NCBI GenBank assembly: GCA_023897205.1 | Contig: JAHWDD010000004.1 | Span: 744,001 to 808,000, forward strand | DNA: 64,000 bases | DNA from: Exophiala sp. HKRS030 | Lineage: Eukaryota; Ascomycota; Eurotiomycetes; Chaetothyriales; Herpotrichiellaceae | Direction: 5' to 3' | In this document: one piece after another, positions 1 through 10,600 of the stretch | How positions within the stretch are numbered: position 1 is the first letter of the stretch | How the letters are laid out: each line of letters begins with the position of its first letter | Notes under the pieces: generated by a model | Databases searched by the model: none | Seen by the model: only the letters and a program-made list of their open reading frames with translations | What the model was told of the DNA's origin: nothing | Translations under genes and position numbers: made by a program

Positions 1-553
1 AATCCAAGGTTCTCTTCTCTCCCTCATCAAGATCTGGGGTTGTAACAGAGGCCGTGGTATCATACTCGGAGGGAGAAAGAGGCAGTACGGGCTGCATTTG
101 AACATTGTTTTTCAAATAATCGCAACCAGGCTCCACGCGACGAACTGGAGAAAGTAACGTTCCTCTCAAAAAGGAAAATCCAGCGTTTCCATCACTACGT
201 TTTATCAAAGTGCCCGCTCCCAACTGCTTCCGAAGTTGCCAGACAGATATCCAGTTGAATTTCTCCATCGGAGTATATTGAACATTCTCCAGAAGGACCA
301 TGACACCGACGTCTTCTGAGGCCCCATCCGGGCGCTGCACTCTGGCTCCCATAGCTGAGTAAATTGAACCTGATGAGCCTGCTTGAATGGTTTTGTCTAC
401 AAAAGCTTCCTGAGTATTGCACGTATGGGTGGCCAGCTCCGAATCCATTACCCATGGGCCTATTGCGACGAACAGGTTAAGCAAAAGTCGTTCTGCTTCC
501 GTGCATTCTGAAACCAACTTTGATATAGGCAGATCTGGAACTTCGTCGGCCAT
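1..553 (-). CDS. Unrecognised protein, truncated by window edge
   Basis: An open frame starts at ATG 553 and runs leftward off the window with no stop, giving at least 184 residues. I do not recognise the family. It begins MADEVPDLPISKLVSE and has a leucine-rich helical start (around residues 20-32), a Gly/Ser segment near residue 65, and a Trp-containing stretch (WISVWQLRKQLGAG) near residue 115. That stretch loosely resembles the W-x2-L core shared by the three small orphan genes to its right, so it may be a divergent member of the same family. This link is an inference and weaker than the one among the other three. No intron is visible in the part present. The C-terminus lies outside the window. 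Confidence 0.5.
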   Translation of the reverse strand, partial: MADEVPDLPISKLVSECTEAERLLLNLFVAIGPWVMDSELATHTCNTQEAFVDKTIQAGSSGSIYSAMGARVQRPDGASEDVGVMVLLENVQYTPMEKFNWISVWQLRKQLGAGTLIKRSDGNAGFSFLRGTLLSPVRRVEPGCDYLKNNVQMQPVLPLSPSEYDTTASVTTPDLDEGEKRTLD

Positions 554-1389
554 TCTGTTATTGTAGTTTATGGTTTACTGGTTTCTTGACTGATGGATAA
601 TTCCTTTCTGTAGGGGTTGCTACGAATTTGAAGCGCAAAGGAGAAAGGCTCAAAACTTGCCAAATGATGTTTTTATACCAGTTCACAAAACGCATTCGAG
701 GTTGGATGTGAGTCAGCTAAATGACAGTGTCATAAACAACAAGCCTAGATTGACTCTTCAAATAGTTGTCGATCATGAACCACTTTTAGATTACATTCAA
801 GGCCGGCGTCATTTGACACCATGCCTGCCGGTTGCGTTGAGGTTTCCAACGAATTGTCTGGAGCGACTCTACCAATAGTCGAAAGAGTTCAGGATCTCTA
901 GAGATGTAGTTTGATCGAATTGTAATAGGATTAGTCTGTCATGATGTGACTCCTTTGCTATCGAGGAAGCGAAAGAGATTTACCACTGCTGAAAATAGTA
1001 AGCTACGGGACTGGTATACCGCAAATGGCTGCTAGCCTTGTACTCGTACCGTTAATATTTATACCATTAATATTCGTGAGCAAGCCTCGTAGCCGGTCGT
1101 TCCCAGAATGCCTTACCAATACCGTAGATCTCAGATATTACATTCCAGCCGATGATTTGGCTTTGATAAAGATTCCTCCCAAAACCCCCATCAATGACAA
1201 CCCCACATCGGTCCTGGTATAAATTTCAGCATATCAATCGCTCACATATTAGCTCCCAAGCCTTCGGGGTCAGGTGGCTTTCTGAAATGATCCTCGCCCA
1301 CTTGATCTTTCCATCGAATCCATCGCCTGGATATCGGAAGTCCAAAGTTTGCATATCCCTCCGAATTGCGATCATTTAGAATGGAGCCT
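554..1389. other. Intergenic, no gene supported
   Basis: Short open frames on both strands lack ATG starts, splice support or recognisable products. An AT-rich patch near 1050-1075 holds two copies of TTAATATT. It contains the 5' flank of the truncated gene on the left and the 3' flank of the orphan gene on the right. Confidence 0.5.
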
Positions 1390-1968
1390 TCATCGTCTGG
1401 AAGGGCCCTGATGGTTGCTGCCATGAGGTGAACTCTGAGAGCGACCTTGACTCCGAATCTCGTCCCGTAGATCTTGAGCGGTATGTAGCCAATCACGACT
1501 AACAGGAGTTTCGGGTCTACCAGTGTCCAACACCACTTCCTGAATGCTATTTGAGATTCTTCGAGAGTAAAAGAGACTCTTGTCCTTTTTCCCTGGACCG
1601 AACCACTCAAGACCGCCTTGGGAATTCACAGTTCGTTTAGTGTAGCCTTCCTCCAACAACAAGTCCCAATTCAGGACATAGCGAATTCCATGTATACCCA
1701 ATTTTGGAAAGAGATCCACGCCTAGCATAGGGATTTCCACAACCTGTTCAGGGCTTCTCTCTGTCCGCGGAGACATGATTATCTCTGCTACGCCCCAAGA
1801 CTTATTAGGATCCGAGTGACGGTCCTTGATAGCTGCCCGATCACGACACTTATGATGATTGACACCCATATTTCTCATGATCAAAACGCGATTAGCCATG
1901 CCGGGAGGGCCAGCAGAGGGCGGTGGTGCTGGAGGCATCATGGTCCATGCAGGTGCGTATGAAGACAT
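1390..1968 (-). CDS. Small orphan protein, W-x2-L-x3-GY family
   Basis: An ATG-initiated frame of 192 residues with no recognised domain. The N-terminus (about residues 1-25) is rich in Met, Pro and Ala. Near residue 100 it carries NWDLLLEEGYTKR followed by a Gly-Leu-Glu-Trp strand. The same pattern, W-x2-L-x3-G-[YF]-x-[KR] then a Gly and an aromatic or hydrophobic strand, recurs in the genes at 2722-3205 and 4230-4682 on the same strand, which supports real coding and common descent. The last ~45 residues are polar and could instead be read in another frame after an unseen intron or indel, so the C-terminus is uncertain. There is no signal peptide or membrane segment. Function unknown. Confidence 0.55.
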   Translation of the reverse strand: MSSYAPAWTMMPPAPPPSAGPPGMANRVLIMRNMGVNHHKCRDRAAIKDRHSDPNKSWGVAEIIMSPRTERSPEQVVEIPMLGVDLFPKLGIHGIRYVLNWDLLLEEGYTKRTVNSQGGLEWFGPGKKDKSLFYSRRISNSIQEVVLDTGRPETPVSRDWLHTAQDLRDEIRSQGRSQSSPHGSNHQGPSRR

Positions 1969-2721
1969 GTTTGGTTCCGTGGTATGTAGTTTGACTTCTA
2001 GTTGAGACAGTTTGCGGTTCTGAAGAATACGTTTGAGTCAAAATCTAAGAAATTTCAGGACAGAGCAGACTATTTTATAGTCTCGCATCGAGCCTGGCCC
2101 ATTGTCATCCTTTGGCAGTCATGCCGCGAAGATAACGGGGAAGATTTATATCCGTAGTCACGGGAACTTTAGGATGTGTTGATCTGCATCACATCCAACC
2201 TCAGTGTCAGATTGAGTAGTGTTTGAGGGGCAGAGTCAACGCGCTGTCACCAAGGTTAAGTCGTTTCTTAAAATGTTCGGAGACTGAGTCGGGAATCTTG
2301 CGAGGACTCCGTTTGACGTTGTTGCAAATGTGACATTAATGCAGAGGTCTCCATTTCCAGCGGGGAGAATGACGCGTCACCATATCCGAGATCTTGAACT
2401 GGTCCCTGCTCATATTGAGTCAAAGGCAAGTATGGCAAATAAAGAAATGCATTTGTAAACCAACATCGCGAGGCTCATTTAAAGGGGGCAATCAAGAAAG
2501 GAGGTTAACCCCGAATGGGACTAGCTTTAGTACACCGGGGTCTTGCCTTATCAGAAATCAGTTCTTATTGTCCGACACAAGAACGTGAAATTAAGCAACA
2601 AGCAATATAGTTTCTACCGAATCACGTCAGAACCTTTTCTAGAATATGGATTACGTCAAGTATCTAATCTCAGTATGACCAATACAGCATACATGAGTTC
2701 ACCACCCTCAGAGCCTTGACC
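1969..2721. other. Intergenic, upstream of orphan gene
   Basis: This is the presumed promoter of the 1390-1968 gene and the 3' flank of the 2722-3205 gene. Only short, unsupported frames were seen. Confidence 0.5.
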
Positions 2722-3205
2722 TCACGTCCCAAAATCTTGCATTCCATAAGTGGATTCAAAATGATAGACTTGATGCATCATCTGATTCGTGTGAGGATTC
2801 CATTTGTATGCTGTGAACATGCAAGCATTTTCTTCTTCTCCTGGGCAGAAGATCAGCCAGCCAGCTGGATTTGACCCTCTATACGACTCTGGAGTTTCGA
2901 CTTTTGTGAAACCACTTCTGCTTAAGGCCGACCAGCTTAGCATCCAGTCACTATCCAACCTCGGGCACAAGATAGTAGGATCCAATTGAAGCACGAGCTT
3001 GGCCACTGAATTTCCATAAACAAATCGCGCTTGTCCGCTTTCAGCATCGACCATGTACTCTGGAGGTAAGTCAGTGCTTGTCGCATTTCTGTCGTTCACA
3101 AACCTTACCCCGGTGCTTACAGAGATGCACCTCGAGGTCTTCCCTCAACCACACTTTTCGTATTTTGGGAAGTTCATCTAGAATTACAGGTTTCGAACGA
3201 GGCAT
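2722..3205 (-). CDS. Small orphan protein, two exons, W-x2-L-x3-GF family
   Basis: Exons 3109-3205 and 2722-3059 on the minus strand give 144 residues. The start is ATG at 3205; the longest uninterrupted frame begins at a GTG inside the intron, so it is not the true start. The 49-nt intron has a GTAAGG donor, a CTGAC branch site and a CAG acceptor, and it joins a codon cleanly. The core LSWSALSRSGFTK near residue 80 matches the motif of the two flanking orphans. The first exon also resembles the 4230-4682 protein (hydrophobic-Trp/Tyr-Leu-acidic: KVWLRED here, QIYLDDS there). No domain, signal peptide or membrane segment is recognised. Function unknown. Confidence 0.6.
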
Positions 3206-4229
3206 GGCGTGTCTGGGAGCTTTTCTGATTGCCGTATTTATTGTGTTCAGGACTGTTTGAGTGAAAGTTTTCTAGAGAAAGGATCTTGAGGTTCAAGTTG
3301 GGGAGGGGATCGAAAGACCGACTGTAGCGAAGTATTTATAGCCATGTTCGAGGCTTGTCACTGAAATGGTTTCGAATCCTCATACCTGGTAAGCAGTGTC
3401 ATCTCTTTACGAAAGGATGTGCTCCATGTAGTCAGAGAGACTGATCAAACAACCTTTATCCCGAAACTGTGTCCGACACTTGTCATCCTGACAACCGTGC
3501 TCCTCCTGAGGCATTCAGATTAGCATTTGCAGCATAAGCCAACCAAACGGACAACGCGCCCTCGCCTTATTGACAGTGGACTATGGAGTGAGAACACTGA
3601 GAAAGGCCATGTGGACAGGGGTGGGATCCAAAAGTATATGGCACAAATTGAATAAAGCTGGCTTTAACAAGGCTCAACGTTGTGATATACTCATACTGTT
3701 GCTGTTCCTGGAGACTTTCTCGACCACAAAACTGTAGACACTGTCTTGCGGACGGCATCCAATTTGCATGTCCTGCTTATCCGTTCACGACTAGAATTCT
3801 CCTTTTGACAAACTGAATTCTTTCAAGCTTGATGCTTAATAGCAAAGTCATGAGACCCGCTTGCCTCCATCAAGCGTAGGACCAACGCGATATAGGGTTA
3901 TGAGGCAGATTCAAGCATGATTAATTAGCCACGATCGGAAATCCTGAAATGGCATCAAGCAAACTACACTACTAATGGCAATCTAGAGTGAGAAGAAATA
4001 CCAGCAGTGAAGAATTGTCATTTCCGATAAAAGAGTACATGTCAGCATTTTAAGCGCTGAGGTACGGTCAATGTAAGTGAAAAATAGTTGGTGTGTAGGC
4101 TTTCGAATTTAGGATCTGACTGACTGCTAGGCTAGAACCGATGACATGGAAGTCGGCGGAAGGCTGGTATGGATACCTGAAGAAGGCACCTCCACCATAT
4201 TGATCCTCCGAGGAGGGTCGATGTCTTGT
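3206..4229. other. Intergenic, no gene supported
   Basis: About 1 kb with only short frames. The longest (63 codons, minus strand near 3567-3758) has no recognisable product and does not carry the orphan-family core motif. Confidence 0.5.
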
Positions 4230-4682
4230 CTATGACGGGAGACTGAGTCTGATACGCTGGTCTCCATTTCCAACACGCTGTGTCCAGAACAAAATGACCG
4301 AAGGATCATCGCCATGGGACACTTGCCAGCCAAGGAATGGTGCTGGTCTAGACGATCTCACATATCCCTCGGCTTGAAGTCGTTGCCAACTAACCATCAA
4401 CGTACGTGGCTCTTGTCCATCATGCCTTACCAGGGCGGTATTCTCAAGATCCTTGATCATCAATCTCTTGCCAGTTCCACGAAGAGGAAGCTGAGTGGTT
4501 CCTCTGGCAATGATTGGAGCGTTGATACTGGGCCAAGCGCCCAGTACTGTGTTTGGCGGGGCTCTCTTGGTTCCCACCAAAAGCAGAGATTCGTCGTTGG
4601 TCCAGTGATGGGCAATGCTGTCATCTAGGTAGATCTGACCTGCATTGACCAAAGATTTGAACGCATCCTGTCGAGAAGACAT
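4230..4682 (-). CDS. Small orphan protein, W-x2-L-x3-GY family
   Basis: A single-exon frame of 150 residues from ATG 4682. No known domain. The core VSWQRLQAEGYVRS lies near residue 108 and is followed by a Gly-Trp strand (LGWQVSHGDD), paralleling the other two orphans. The N-terminal third (GQIYLDDS) resembles exon 1 of the 2722-3205 gene. It begins ATG-TCT-TC, the same start context as the 1390-1968 gene. No secretion signal or transmembrane helix is seen. The protein looks soluble and compact; function unknown. It is the rightmost supported member of the minus-strand row. Confidence 0.55.
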   Translation of the reverse strand: MSSRQDAFKSLVNAGQIYLDDSIAHHWTNDESLLLVGTKRAPPNTVLGAWPSINAPIIARGTTQLPLRGTGKRLMIKDLENTALVRHDGQEPRTLMVSWQRLQAEGYVRSSRPAPFLGWQVSHGDDPSVILFWTQRVGNGDQRIRLSLPS

Positions 4683-5504
4683 GATGTTTTAGAATATGTG
4701 AATGAATTTCTAGTGGTTCCGAATGTGATTTTGTGGGTCAATCGGCTGAAAAAGAAATCCTATGCAAGTGTCGATCTGAAAGCGCAGATTTATATCTAAG
4801 ACTTTTTCGTCGGGACTCAGTCACAGAGAAAAGACACATAGGCATCTGGCTGCCCTGAACGAGTGCGATGTCACAGGAAGTTCAAGCATCTTCGCCGTGT
4901 CATGTTCACACAATTCATTTGTTGTTAGCTTAAAGTCACGGCGCTGTCGAGCTGCTGTGACGGTGTCTCGCACTTCTGCTTGACTCACCAAGTCGTGCTC
5001 ATCTTTCAGTTGAAAAGCTTCACTATATATCACCCTAAGATAGCTGCAACCTTTAGATCGCGTTTGCTCGAGCCATTTCCAAATTTTGCAGACTTGGGCA
5101 TGAAGGACAAACCATGGAAAGGTTACTTTGGAAAACGCATATCGGCTAAAGCCATTAGCAGGCGAACAATTTGCGCGAGAATATTGCAGATTTTTGCATA
5201 GTGAAACGAAATGGTCTGAGAACAACGTTGGTTTAAGAATGATCAAGGGTTTGATTGTGGATTACGAGAAATGAAACTCAATTGGCTGCTTATGTCATAA
5301 TCTGGGCTTGCACAGGCCTAACTAATCCTAAACACTCCTGCCGACTGCGCCCTTAAGATCTGAGGTCTCGAACCAGTGAGGCTGAGGATCTTGCGACCTT
5401 TCGATCCCTTGCACAGAGTCACTCTTTCGTGAAAATTCTTCCACTATGCTCCTTCGTCTGTGATATCTCTCAAAATCCGCAGAGTATTCCGCACGATCGA
5501 CAAA
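4683..5504. other. Divergent intergenic region and NPP 5' leader
   Basis: This separates the orphan row (minus) from the nucleotide pyrophosphatase gene (plus). A 141-codon minus-strand frame at 4821-5246 starts with TTG, lacks family motifs and is not called. The last 60 bases form the leader of the downstream gene and hold a five-codon upstream ORF. Confidence 0.5.
5446..5463 (+). promoter_or_regulatory. Five-codon upstream ORF
   Basis: ATG-CTC-CTT-CGT-CTG-TGA ends 41 bases before the main start codon at 5505. If the leader begins upstream of 5446, ribosomes would meet this ATG first, which could damp translation of the phosphodiesterase. This is seen in the sequence; any regulatory effect is an inference. 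Confidence 0.4.
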
Positions 5505-7643
5505 ATGGCAGGTGATCGCGACGGTCTCCTTTCCGAGAAACTTTACGATAAGGATGCCCCCGATGTCAACGACAACTCAGCCTCAGCTGTCGACAGTGAC
5601 GACGAGAGTACCCTAGCCGATGGCGAGCATGTTGGTGACAATGACCGAGACATCTTGGAGGAGACTGAAGAGCAAGAGAGACTTCTACACAAACCGACTC
5701 CGTTCGAGGCTGCAAAATCCCTCTTCGGACGCAGTGGATTTCGGCAGGATGGCAACAACGGTGGCAAGAAGAGGAGACGTAGGACTAAAAGTGGAAGACT
5801 GAGCACCGAATCCGCTCAAGAGACAGACATGATGTTTGAGATGGAGGGCGGGTTCAAAGACACCAGTTCTCAGTCAGATACGGACTCAATTGAGATCGAA
5901 GGTACCAAATGGGACAGAGATCTGCCAGTCAAGAAGCATCGAGGCCGGCTCGCTCTCATATATGTCGCCATAATCCTTTTATTCATATCTTTATTGTACG
6001 GAGCCTATAAGGCGTCGCAGAAATACACCCTCACACCAACAGTCCATCGCCTGAATAAGCTTTCCAACGGCACTCATACCTTTCGGTCGACGACAATCCT
6101 CATATCACTGGATGGGTTCCGAGCAGACTTTCTCAACCGTGGAATAACCCCAGCTTTAAGTGCTTTCATAGCAAGCGGAGTATCACCAGCTTATCTCCTA
6201 CCATCTTTTCCCTCGGTCACTTTTCCGAATCATTTCACACTGGTAACCGGTCTCTATCCGGAGAGCCATGGTATCGTTAGTAATCAATTCTATGATCCCA
6301 CCTTCGAGGAAGAATTTTATTACACAAATCTTGGTGTTTCAATGCAACCCAAATGGTGGTCTGCTGAACCTCTTTGGGTAACGGCAGAACACCAGAAAGT
6401 CAGATCTGCGATACACATGTGGCCAGGCTCAGAGGCACATATACCCGACGTCGAGCCAACTTATCTGGACAAGTATAATGGGTCGGAGGCGTTACCACGC
6501 AAAGTTGATCGAATTATTCAGTGGCTTGATCTTCCTGGTGACGACGATGAGGCAGCTCCTGATGCGAAGAGGCGACCTCAATTTATTGCAGCATATGTTC
6601 CGAATGTAGATGCAGATGGCCACAAATATGGACCCAACAGTACCGAAATTCGTGCCACAATTGCAGATGTTGACAGCATGTTCTTGATGCTGGTGGAAGC
6701 TCTACTTGAGCGCAATCTGACTGAGATTGTCAACATTGTCGTTGTTTCGGATCATGGCATGGCTACTACATCGACCAACCGACTTATTCAATTGGATGAT
6801 ATGATCGATGCTTCACTTATAGATCATATTGATGGGTGGCCGCTACGTGGATTACGTCTGAAGAATCCCGAGCGAGATGTTCCAATTCTTTACGAGCAGC
6901 TCTCCAAAGAGGCAAAGCAGTCCGGTGCTTTTGACGTATACACACGCGAGACGATGCCGGAGCGATACCACTTCTCCAACAACGACAGAATTGCCCCTCT
7001 TTGGATTGTGCCAAAGACTGGTTGGGCAGTCGTTGAGAGACCAGAGTGGGATGTTGCAAAAGCTCTTGCAGAAGGAAAGGAGTATGAGCCTAAAGGACTT
7101 CATGGGTATGACCATGAACATCCATTGATGAGAGCCATCTTTATTGCAAGAGGCCCAGCATTTCCTCACCGACCAAACAGCAGAGTGCCTGTCTTTCAAA
7201 ACATTGAAGTTTACAATATCGTTTGCGACTCTCTAGGCGTTATTCCGCATCCAAACAATGGTACGCTTCAATTGCCTCTGAAGACGATTGGCCTTCACAG
7301 CGGTTTCGATGCACCTAGTCCTGAGATACCTGCGGACCCAGTCGACGATCATGCCGAGACAAAACCAACCACACCTACGGAAGATCCTTCTCCTGCCGCG
7401 ACGCCTGCACCAAGTGAAGGAGCGTCTGCTGATATACCTCCCGATTCGCAGTCCGATGACACGAACACCGACGGCAGCTCTAGCGGATCGGAGGACTCTA
7501 AGGGCAAATCAAGTTGGTGGAGCTTCCTACATGATCAGCTACAGAAAGCCAAGGACTGGGCAAAAGAGTTCGTCGAATCCATCAAAGGCAACAAACAAGG
7601 TGCGACCGATAATGTTGAGACAGCTCCGAGCGTTTCGACATGA
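5505..7643 (+). CDS. npp1: Type II membrane nucleotide pyrophosphatase/phosphodiesterase
   Basis: Single exon, 712 residues from ATG 5505 (context CAAAATGGC); the in-frame GTG at 5460 is not needed. This is the fungal Npp1/Npp2 family of the alkaline phosphatase superfamily, which hydrolyses nucleotide phosphodiester and pyrophosphate bonds outside the cytosol. Order: acidic cytosolic tail (about 1-145), one hydrophobic anchor (about 149-168, ALIYVAIILLFISLLY), then the catalytic domain. ISLDGFRAD holds the first metal-binding Asp, FPSVTFPNHF the nucleophilic Thr, SDHGM the second Asp-His pair, and GLHGYDHEHPLM further metal-binding His residues. Several Asn-x-Ser/Thr sites fit a lumenal or extracellular catalytic part. 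The C-terminal ~110 residues are Pro/Ser/Thr-rich and end in a short amphipathic Trp-containing helix. About 740 residues is usual for the yeast proteins, so it is full length. Confidence 0.93.
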   Translation: MAGDRDGLLSEKLYDKDAPDVNDNSASAVDSDDESTLADGEHVGDNDRDILEETEEQERLLHKPTPFEAAKSLFGRSGFRQDGNNGGKKRRRRTKSGRLSTESAQETDMMFEMEGGFKDTSSQSDTDSIEIEGTKWDRDLPVKKHRGRLALIYVAIILLFISLLYGAYKASQKYTLTPTVHRLNKLSNGTHTFRSTTILISLDGFRADFLNRGITPALSAFIASGVSPAYLLPSFPSVTFPNHFTLVTGLYPESHGIVSNQFYDPTFEEEFYYTNLGVSMQPKWWSAEPLWVTAEHQKVRSAIHMWPGSEAHIPDVEPTYLDKYNGSEALPRKVDRIIQWLDLPGDDDEAAPDAKRRPQFIAAYVPNVDADGHKYGPNSTEIRATIADVDSMFLMLVEALLERNLTEIVNIVVVSDHGMATTSTNRLIQLDDMIDASLIDHIDGWPLRGLRLKNPERDVPILYEQLSKEAKQSGAFDVYTRETMPERYHFSNNDRIAPLWIVPKTGWAVVERPEWDVAKALAEGKEYEPKGLHGYDHEHPLMRAIFIARGPAFPHRPNSRVPVFQNIEVYNIVCDSLGVIPHPNNGTLQLPLKTIGLHSGFDAPSPEIPADPVDDHAETKPTTPTEDPSPAATPAPSEGASADIPPDSQSDDTNTDGSSSGSEDSKGKSSWWSFLHDQLQKAKDWAKEFVESIKGNKQGATDNVETAPSVST

Positions 7644-10600
7644 CCGCCGAGATATGGTTTGGATTGTATTTCAAACCAGTCTCTAGACGATAGATCAAGA
7701 GCCATCCCTAGGATGGCAGACTCCATGAGCAAGGAAAGGCCCGCGTGTCTTAACCACGACAATAAGATTGCAGTACTGTTCCGTATCGCTTAACGGACAT
7801 GATAATGGTTTATTGTGTACCTGGAGACTTAGGCACACACGGCATGCCTCGACCCGCTTCTTGTACTACTGAGCTCACATCACTATCGAGAAGGTCCAGC
7901 TTCTTCACATTTACGGTACAAGTCCATCTCCAATGTTCTGAAGTCAAAGTGGTGACTATACTCCTACTCCGACAGCAAAGAGAACGAGAAGTTGAAGCAC
8001 CACTTACGACGCTGAGATCGCTTCTGAAAGCAGGCATTGAGGTCGGCAAAGTCCTGAGCTGAGCTATGGAGAAGGCTGGTAGAATGAGGCACACTGACAG
8101 TGCGGCTGTGTCTGTCACAGAACCTTGTATTGTGTCCGAGCGACAAATCCGCTTGGGCTACGACAACAGAACGAGATATGTCAGACTAACCACGCCCATT
8201 TTGGAAAGCCCATGGACCTGACTTTAAGTGGTGACCTCGGTCACCCGGGTTAGACCCACACTATCTTCAGACGGATGAAGGTCGTAAACTGTTGGGTGGC
8301 AACTGACGGGCAACGCATGTGCACGCTATGGCTGAGGTCCATTGTAGAATATCTAGTATTTGCCTCAAATGGTAACCAAGACAGGTGACGAGGGCGTATA
8401 CAGCTTAATCCTTCCACAGTACCTAGATAGTAGCGTATAGAAGTTTTGATTTTGCAAGCGAAAACAGGCCTTGAGAACGTGCACAGTTTGGTGCAAGATG
8501 AGGTGATGGTGAGAATCACGTGAATCCACCCCTTTCTTGAAAACCCTGAACGGTGTACGTGGAAATGTTGTCCCAATGGAGCAATGTAAACATGGGCGAA
8601 ACATCCAGTCCCAAGGATTGTCCACATGCTGCCAATTCGAATATTTGGGAGTTGGGATCAATTTTGGGGGCAAGAACAAGGCCCGGTTCATCAGTCCACG
8701 CAATACTTGCAAATTTTCAACCGGTCTACCTAGAAGACATCGATGCAAGACCTAGAATGGACTATGTGAACGTCAGAAAGGTCAAGGCGCCGTCAACATT
8801 CCAAGAACGAATCGGCCCATGGTTTTCCACAAACCGACCCCACGTGTGTCCTTTTTGTGTTCTGTGAAAGCCCCTTTTCATTGTCCACTTTTCGTTTACC
8901 CACTCCCTTTCGCCTTGAAGGCCTTACGGGCGGGAACCACAAACGGATGGAGTACGACCGATTCGGTATTGTGGTTGAGGGAAGGTGCAAAGGTGACTCG
9001 AATTCCATTCCACTGTCACCTTCTCTTTTCGCACAGAGAACAGAACGGAGCCAACGGAATTGGCAAGAACGGAGTAAATGTGAGCAGCCGCATTGGATTC
9101 CGGAAGGAAGGTGCGTTTCACGATTCACACTGAAACAACCTTATTTGAAGCCCCAACGTCGCCTTTCTCCCTCTTCCTCTTATCACATCTCATCTGTGCG
9201 TCTTTCTATGTGATGAAATATTCTACAAGGCCCATGTGACTGGTCTGTTGATTTCATTTCGAGAGGGCCCACAGTCGTGCCAACATTTACACATGTCCAT
9301 ATTCCTTGTCTGTCGGTGTGCACCGTTCTTTAGGTCTAAGACGGACTCAAGGACCCTTCTCACCTTTTCAAAACCTCAACAAGTTCCCGGTCAGAATTCT
9401 CTAGGCATACCAACAATCATCAGCTTGTTTTCATCTCTTCAAAACCTGCAATAAACGATACAGGCACATCTCTTGCCCCACATTGATGCATGCTAGGCTC
9501 ACATACCCTGAGGTCGCTGACTCCAGAGTTAAAGGTTTCCAACTTTTGGGGTACCAAGTGACGCTAGGTCATGCCTTATCGATACCGGCGGATAATCAGC
9601 CGGCCACAGTGGCTCCGGGTTGAAAGCCAACTACTTGTAAGCGAGCGCCGAAAGCAAGGAGACAGGGGCCAACTAGCTTTGAATTGGATATGAAATCATA
9701 ATTGAGCGTGCGAATACCCCTCGAATTATCAGCAGAAAGGCCGTGACACAATAATGCTGCCCAGCTGTAAAACTTCAAACGGCGTATCATGCAATACCGT
9801 CTAAGTTGCCCACCAGATTGAAGCCAACGCACAACAGTATTTGATGATGGACCGATTAGCTTCGAAGCAATGGATTTCCAGGGTTCCTGACCGAGGACTT
9901 GGCCCAAGTTGGGTAAACAGTCACCCTGGATAATCCGGAGAAATCTTGCGAAAGTTCTTTTCACCGCCAATGCCGTTACTTGTCCTCGTGGAACAGAACC
10001 AGCTCTCAACATTAGATAAAACCGGGCTTACTTTCTGCACAATCAGGTTTCCATGACCATCTGGGAGCAGCTAATAACTTGTAGTATATGGTAGCGATGC
10101 CACCATTCCACTTCTTTACAAAGAGTCCGGGACATCAAAATGCTCATCGTGGATTTCAGAAGCCATACCAGGTTTGTTGATCCAAGCGCAAGAACAGCAT
10201 CTCCTATGGCCAGCTTTGTACAACCCTCGGTAAGACATGGTCGGAAATGTTACTTCTGGTTGCCAATCATATTCACATGTCGTTCACAAATGTCCATTTT
10301 ACTGGGCGTGCTCCATACCTTTCTTGACACTGCGAGAACCGATACTACACAACAATCGATACGTCGATCAGACCATGAGCATCTCAACACAGCTCACGTC
10401 ATTCTCCTTCAAGCGCGAGACAAACTGCCTACTCCGTAGACAAAAACTCCATGTGGCCATAGCGTGATCGAATCCTCAAGGCTGGTTCGTCGAAGCTTTG
10501 ATTCAAGGACCTGGAGAAGGCCACCACGGGAACCAAACAACAGGCTGGGAACCTTATTGGCCCCGTCAACGATTTGATGGCGCCATTGTCAGCCTCCTGG

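Noticed and set aside
4821..5246. 141-codon minus-strand frame beside the orphan row
   Set aside because: It starts with TTG, lacks the family core motif and has no recognisable product.
5460..5504. Upstream extension of the phosphodiesterase frame
   Set aside because: It begins with GTG; ATG 5505 is in good context and lies just after a uORF, so 5505 was taken as the start.
9596..10012. 138-codon ATG frame in the gene-poor region
   Set aside because: A faint helix-turn-helix-like stretch suggested a transposase relic, but no catalytic motifs, terminal repeats or target duplications could be seen.
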